From: Rehmannia glutinosa
Taxonomy: Eukaryota > Streptophyta > Magnoliopsida > Lamiales > Orobanchaceae
Direction of reading: 5' to 3'
Assembly: GCA_016081115.2 (NCBI GenBank)
Contig: CM071932.1
Span: 58,559,639 to 58,623,638, forward strand
DNA: 64,000 bases
A program made the position numbers and the translations under genes. The notes beneath the pieces were generated by a model. It was not told the DNA's origin and did no database searches. It saw nothing but the letters and a program-made list of their open reading frames with translations. Positions 59,106-64,000 of the stretch are shown one piece after another; the first letter of the stretch is position 1, and each line of letters begins with the position of its first letter.

Positions 59106-59414
59106 GACATAAATGTTGTCCAATTTTTGTCGAAAATAAAACCCAAGAAATACTCCGAAAATTTAGTAAAAACATTTTAAACCAATCGAGAGTATTTAGA
59201 CAACATTTTAGGAACCTGTTATAGGAGTAAAAACCCATTGATATAAAATCATTAAAAGTGTTGTCCATTATTATCAAAAATAAACTTGAGGAAATACTCC
59301 GGAAAATATTAAAACCATTTTAAATCATTTAGGAGTATTTGGACAACCTTTAAAAATATTGTTTTGGTGATAAAATAAAATCATCAAAATTAAGATAAAA
59401 ACATGTATCAAACA

Positions 59415-59430
59415 ATCTCCCCCTTTTTGA
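59415..59430 (-). promoter_or_regulatory. Polypurine tract of the pol-less element
   Basis: Minus-strand TCAAAAAGGGGGAGAT directly before the LTR. Further GGGGGAG motifs stand at 59584-59590, 59675-59681, 59729-59735 and 59885-59891, the multiple-tract arrangement known from Sireviruses. Confidence 0.85.
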
Positions 59431-60696
59431 TGATTACAAACCAAAACAATTTTTACACAAACTAAGAGAGCAATTTTAGAAATGATTTTCCGGTAAAAAC
59501 ATTTGACCGTTTGGAAGCAACCAAAATTTCCAAAAATATTAAAGCAACCAAGTAGGGAGTAAATATTTTTCAATAATAAGCACAAGCTCCCCCTATCAAC
59601 AAGCATATCAAGAATAATGTAAAAGCAATTTTCCAGAAGCTAAAAACTTTAGCTTTTACAATTTGTTTATAAGCTCCCCCTGTCACAAAACATCATTAAA
59701 CTTTAGCTTTTACAATTTGTTTATAAGCTCCCCCTGTCACAAAACATCATTAAAAATTAAGTCCATCAAGCAACAATTGGACTAAAAACGAATCACAACT
59801 TATGGCTTTTATGAGCCATAGCTTATAGCTTTTATGACAAGCTTTTATTAGCTTCTTTGAGCTAATGAGCCAATATCCTGTTTCTCCCCCTTTGGAATCA
59901 TCAAAAAGAATGTTAGGATGGTGAAAACACCATACAATAATATCAAAGCGCGCCAAAGGGACGGTTTAATAACCGTTGAGCAATTAAAGCATAATAATCC
60001 AAGGAAAATGGGAGAATTGAAACATAAGAGATCCATAAGCTCATTAGTAAGCTAAAAACATGATTTCAAAAAGATTTTACGACATTTTGAAGCAAGAGAA
60101 TCATGTAGAAGTTGAAAGTTTCATTGCGACATTTCAACAAACACCTTGTGTGCGTGAAAAATAAAAGAGGTTGCATATAATCCTTGTAAAGGTTTCAAGC
60201 CAAAAATTTTCATATCATCAATCAACCTCATTCCAAAGCTCAAAAAGATCATATGCACCATATGCAACAATTTGTTCATCAATTAAGAAGCTAAAAGTAG
60301 ATTCTCAAGGGTTCAACCCAATTGAGATATGCTAAGAATGATCAAGGCATTACAAATGCCAAAAATTAGAGCATCCATCAAGTAATAAGTCATGCTTTAA
60401 ACAATACATGTATCAAATGTCCCAACATATCCATCTAAGCATAAAGAGCAAAGCATTAAGAGAAGCACTTTTACCATCAAGTACTTCATACCAATTATCA
60501 AACAATGCTTTAGAGTATTTTTACCATCAAATACTCCATTAAAGTCATGATCATCCACAAGTCATTATCAACTTGCAATTTTAACCCTTTTAAGAGAGAC
60601 AAGCAAATATCATTAGTACAAATGAGTTTTACAAAAGTTTATCAAAATACAAAGCAACATTAATGAAAATGCTAGAAAGTAGAGGGGGTGGGGACA
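59431..60696 (-). other. 3' untranslated region of the pol-less element
   Basis: Non-coding, AT-rich, with the repeated purine motifs. A perfect 54-bp tandem duplication (59644-59697 and 59698-59751) copies one of them. No gene is supported. Confidence 0.65.
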
Positions 60697-62087
60697 TCAT
60701 TCCTCATCCGAGGAGAAGCAAGTTCCGGGAATAAGGTCCTTGATGAATTTCTTCAATTTGCCGATAGACTTTTTCAAACTAGAATTTTCCTTTTTCACAA
60801 CCCGGAGCTCTTTTCTAAGAGAGGCCACGTCTCTAAATGTTTCTCTTTCCACTTTGGCCATTCTCTCTTTGAGATTTAGATCTTCAACATCCAACTCGTC
60901 TTCATCTCCTTCCTCATTTCCTTCCTCCCTTATTTCTTGTTCATTTCCCATATTTTCTTCTTCATTTTCCTCTTCATCATCTCTTTGTTCGTCAAACTCA
61001 CCTCTTCCAATATTTTCAACCTCATTGTCATTAAGGAAATCATCCCGAGGTTGTTGTTGATGTCGGGCACGTCCCCTAGCGGCTTTGGTAGGAACCCGTG
61101 GTAAATGTCGTCGCATTCTCACCATTTGTAGAATATTGGCATTATCAAAATCATTGTGACGAATTTCGGTATTCATTTCATTTTCCGGGTATCCCGATAA
61201 GTATAAGAGTCGGCAAACCAAATTTCCCAGGGTATATTTTTTCTTGGTAAGCTTTCTAGATTCCAATAAGCAATATACAAAAATTGCCCCATAATTTACT
61301 CTTTCTCCTTGAACAATTTTATAGGTGAGGAAGAGTTCGAGATTACTTGGAAGTTTTACTTCCTTTCCACAAACACAATAGGAGCAAATGATAGATATAA
61401 TCCGATAATTTGGCGGCATTGCCGAGTATGTCACTTCGGGATATACTCCTAAAAAGGTTTTCACATCATCTAGTGAAACACCGAAAACGTTATCATCCCA
61501 ATGAGCGCAATCCACATTGACCACTCTTCATTTGGCACGTTAAAGTGATTACAAATATCGGCCAATGTCCATGAAAAATGCCTACCATTAACAAATGTGT
61601 GAAGTTCCAAAGGATTATCTATCGTAGCATCAACAATCCACATATTTGCATAGAAAAGTTTTATAAGCTCGTCATCATAGTGCAAACATGGATTATCCCA
61701 AAGTGAAACCCATCCTTGAATTTCAAAATAAGCTCTAATATCCGGAAATTCATCATGAAAAGCTTGAAAGCGAACCATACGAGTGCACGCAATTTTCTTA
61801 TCATTTAATCCAATATTCTCATAATGTTCCTCCGCAAGTTTATTTAAGAATCAAAATCTATTAGCTCTAGAGGGAGGCTCGTAGAGGAGTGATAACTTAC
61901 TAGAGTCCCAATGAATGCTCGATTTTGAAACCCCGGCTCTTAATTCGACAATTTCCTCTTCCGTAAGCCGATTTTGATAGTCTCCTTGTAGAATATCATC
62001 TTGTTGGGGATTGGAAGAAGATTCTCCCCTTTGCCTCCTTCTCCTCTTTTGAGGATTTCGTTCGGTAGAATTTCTTGGAGGTGCCAT
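60697..62087 (-). pseudogene. Additional ORF of the pol-less element (plant transposon-protein-like)
   Basis: About 460 residues in three frames. It starts MAPPRNSTERNPQKRRRR at 62087, a basic N-terminus (possible nuclear signal), and shifts frame near 61850 and 61500. The middle (61470-61778) has FEIQGWVSL, LIKLFYANMW and GRHFSWTLADICNHFNVP. The next part (60697-61524) has VNYGAIFVYCLLES and LVCRLLYLSGYP. The C-terminus is strongly acidic (Glu/Asp runs, about 60870-61050), then a coiled coil (RKELRVVKKENSSLKKS). The FYANM...FNVP...YGA...LL...G pattern resembles, by recall, the 'putative plant transposon protein' family. The role is unknown. It shares placement and probably fold with the additional ORFs at 35481-39997 and 19460-23981. 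Confidence 0.7.
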
Positions 62088-62932
62088 ATATGTGAAGTTC
62101 TTGCAAAAAGAAGTGAACTAGCAAGAAAGATTATAAGGATTGATGAAGAATTGAAGATTTTGAAGAAAGGGGAAAAAAATCGCTGCTATAAGGGTTTGAG
62201 AAAATATTCTGCGTAAGCTGTAAAAATAGCCTGGCGGCCGGTCGAGGTAGGGGGGCGGCCCGGTCGAAGTGCGAGCGGCCGTCGCCCTGCTTTGACCGTC
62301 CCAGGTGATTTTTCTTTTTCCCAGAGTTTTCCAAAATTCGATTTTTCACCCAAAAAGTTTTAAAACTTGCAAAAATATAAGTTTGGACTATATCCAACAA
62401 ATATGGGTTTCGGGAAAACATATAAACGAAAAAAATCGAGACTAAACACGTAGTGCCTTTTAAAAGAAAATATTTGCAAAATCATTTAGGGGCACTTAAG
62501 GGGTTAACGTGAAATATCTTGAAAGATATGTGCATAAGCATAATATCGAGTTTAAAGAAAAATACAAGTAGACATACCTCGATAGTTTAAGAAACTTGAT
62601 GACGTAATAGCCAATGAGTATGAAATATGTATCCTACACAATTCTTAGACAACATTTGCATAGAAAATACAAGTGTAGGCAAGTAATATGAGATATCAAA
62701 AAGAGCTTATGCTATAAGATTTCATAAGAGATAATAAGCCACATAAGTCTAATAAAATGCTCAAGAGTTTTAGAAAATCATGCAAGGTCTCTTTTAAAAA
62801 TTTTGAAACTCATAAATATATAAGAGACCTATATTAAAAATAAATACTTGAAGATTCATTTTGCAATTAAGACACAAATAGAAGCATGCATAATAACAAA
62901 ATGAAATGCATATTTAAATAGGGAGATACGGG
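62088..62932 (-). other. Non-coding gap where pol is expected
   Basis: 845 bases between Gag and the additional ORF with no frame resembling protease, integrase, RT or RNase H. It includes a GC-rich patch with GGCCGGTCGA-type motifs (62230-62305). Confidence 0.7.
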
Positions 62933-64000
62933 TTACCAATTACGCCATTTCAATGGGTTGTGCCGTTCCCATTGTTGATGGTATCTTCCCTTTGAGAAGT
63001 CACTTTGTTGATGATGACTTCTTTGATTTCTCCATTTCCAAGGTTTGTTACCTTCCCATTGTTGAAAGTCTCTTCTTCTTTGAGAATCATCTTGTTGATG
63101 ATGTCTTTGCCATTTCCATGGATTGTGTTCTTCCCATTTTTGATTATATCCTCTTCTTGGAAATTTGCTTTGTCGAAAATAGTTTCTCCTTCTTTGATCA
63201 AATGAAACGGTCATTTGATATCTTCTTGGTGGTATGAATTTTCTCCGATTATTACTTCGTCGGGTACCTAATAACACATTATTTTGTGGTACCCTCATGT
63301 GTTTGGGTCCTTTAGGATTAGCTTTGAGACTTTTAGGTCTCCAACAATAATTAGAGCTATTTCTAGCCCGATATGAATTAGTCGTATGACCCTTTTTGCC
63401 ACAATAAAAACATGTAATAATTCTAGGAGCATAATGACCAACATGCTTAGAGACTTGATTCTTTTTCATGTGATGGACACCCTTAGTCTTGTGATCAAGT
63501 TCTAGTTTCGAATTATCACAACAATCAATAACATCATCGGTACTCAAGTTAGATTTAGATAAATCCTTTTTCATGCAATCAATATTCTCAACAAGAGTAC
63601 TATTTTCTTTTTCAAGGTTTCTAACCTTGTCAAGAGTGGTGGTGTGAGCACATGATAGTGATTCATAGGAAGTAAATAAACTATCCTTATCATTTTTCAA
63701 AATATTGAATTCCTTTTTCAAATTTTTGTATCTAACAAGTAAGCTTTGGAATTCATTTTGAAGTTCATCATAATCATTTTGTAAATCACTATAATCATTT
63801 TGAATGACAACATCATAGGAAGTAGAGGGTTTAAGACATACCTCGTTTTCTTCATTTATGCCCATAAAACAATATTCAACTTCTTCATAGTTGGAAGTTG
63901 TAGGAGGCTTGTTCCTTAGATTTGAGCTTGTATGACCTTGAGAAGTAGATGCTTTTGTTTGACTCCTTTCATTTACAAATACTCCATAGATGGCTTCTAA
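62933..64000 (-). CDS. Gag of the pol-less Sirevirus-like element, 5' partial
   Basis: The frame is open from the window edge to a stop at 62933 (355 codons). It holds an EEVEYCFMGINEENE segment (63830-63890), a long coiled coil (LQNDYDELQNEFQSLLVRY, 63600-63790) and a zinc knuckle CFYCGKKGHTTNSY in which Tyr replaces the last Cys. A linker NPKGPKHMRVPQNN follows, which in Sireviruses leads into the protease. Instead of a protease it ends in three repeats of a WExxxPWKW-type unit rich in Arg, His and Gln, ending NPLKWRNW-stop. An internal Met lies at 63865, but the frame clearly starts further upstream. It is the longest intact coding stretch of any retroelement here. Confidence 0.8.
   Translation of the reverse strand, partial: LEAIYGVFVNERSQTKASTSQGHTSSNLRNKPPTTSNYEEVEYCFMGINEENEVCLKPSTSYDVVIQNDYSDLQNDYDELQNEFQSLLVRYKNLKKEFNILKNDKDSLFTSYESLSCAHTTTLDKVRNLEKENSTLVENIDCMKKDLSKSNLSTDDVIDCCDNSKLELDHKTKGVHHMKKNQVSKHVGHYAPRIITCFYCGKKGHTTNSYRARNSSNYCWRPKSLKANPKGPKHMRVPQNNVLLGTRRSNNRRKFIPPRRYQMTVSFDQRRRNYFRQSKFPRRGYNQKWEEHNPWKWQRHHQQDDSQRRRDFQQWEGNKPWKWRNQRSHHQQSDFSKGRYHQQWERHNPLKWRNW

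Larger units (their letters stand above)
57916..59414 (-). repeat. 3' LTR of the pol-less Sirevirus-like element
   Basis: 1499 bp, TG...CA (minus strand TGTTTGATACATG ... CTTACA). TATA box CTATAAATAG (minus) at 58630-58639. It contains an array of GAAGATTACCACAATC-type units (58170-58345) and a CpG-rich cluster of CGACCGGTCG palindromes (58785-59105). The partner LTR is outside the window. Confidence 0.85.
57916..64000 (-). mobile_element. Sirevirus-like derivative lacking pol, running off the window
   Basis: The 3' LTR (57916-59414) starts next to TCTAC in the gypsy RT, presumably the target duplication. Polypurine tract, repeated purine-rich motifs, an additional ORF (60697-62087) and Gag (62933-64000) follow, all minus strand. 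In Ty1/copia, protease, integrase, RT and RNase H should lie between Gag and the additional ORF; only 845 non-coding bases are there. It is therefore a non-autonomous derivative, unless pol lies elsewhere beyond the window. It differs from the family at 2755-47708. Confidence 0.82.

Noticed and set aside
1..64000. A previously undescribed host-encoded system such as a defence or biosynthetic cluster
   Set aside because: All supported coding sequence belongs to transposable elements; the unusual points are element architectures, reported above.

Overview
This window is plant nuclear DNA made almost entirely of transposable elements nested inside each other. I see no ordinary host gene. The evidence for a plant, probably a eudicot, is family content: a Mutator-like transposase, a Tip100-type hAT element, a Helitron, Sirevirus-type Ty1/copia elements with initiator-Met primer sites, an Athila-like non-autonomous element with an Asp-tRNA primer site, and a Tat-type Ty3/gypsy pol with two RNase H domains. 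Species cannot be named from this.

Layout from outside in. (1) A Mutator-like (MULE) transposase gene on the minus strand occupies 53357-51317 and continues at 1087-387. (2) It is split inside its SWIM zinc-finger motif by a small hAT element (1096-51316, 8-bp target duplication, about 468 bp without its contents). (3) Inside the hAT lies a non-coding Helitron (about 1493-51245, about 4.8 kb without its contents), which also carries a SINE and a foldback element. (4) Inside the Helitron lies a 45-kb block, 2755-47708, flanked by the duplication ATGGA. It is a minus-strand Sirevirus-like element in tandem form: LTR, internal, LTR, internal, LTR (2755-4291, 33664-35207, 46162-47708). (5) The left internal part carries two further insertions. 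A 14-kb full-length relative (17641-31710, duplication CATAT) sits in its integrase, and a 5.4-kb Athila-like element without pol (8819-14210, duplication ATGGT) sits in its additional 3' ORF.

Right of the MULE are an unassigned non-coding stretch (54121-55299) and a decayed Tat-type pol (55300-57915). A second Sirevirus lineage (57916 to the window end) interrupts the pol in its reverse transcriptase. That element has an LTR, polypurine tracts, an additional ORF and a Gag frame that is open across 62933-64000, but no pol between Gag and the additional ORF, so it looks like a non-autonomous derivative.

Every retroelement reads on the minus strand. The three copies of the main family share one order: LTR, tRNA-iMet primer site, gag, protease, integrase, reverse transcriptase, RNase H, a 0.5-kb spacer with a conserved TATA-like site, a 4.5-kb additional ORF, polypurine tract, LTR. 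Most frames are broken by 1-4 base differences that fall strikingly often at CAG/CTG trinucleotides. This may be partly a consensus-sequence artefact at CHG-methylated sites rather than true decay. Coordinates of elements rest on visible target duplications and TG...CA ends; domain calls rest on motif recognition by eye, with no database search.
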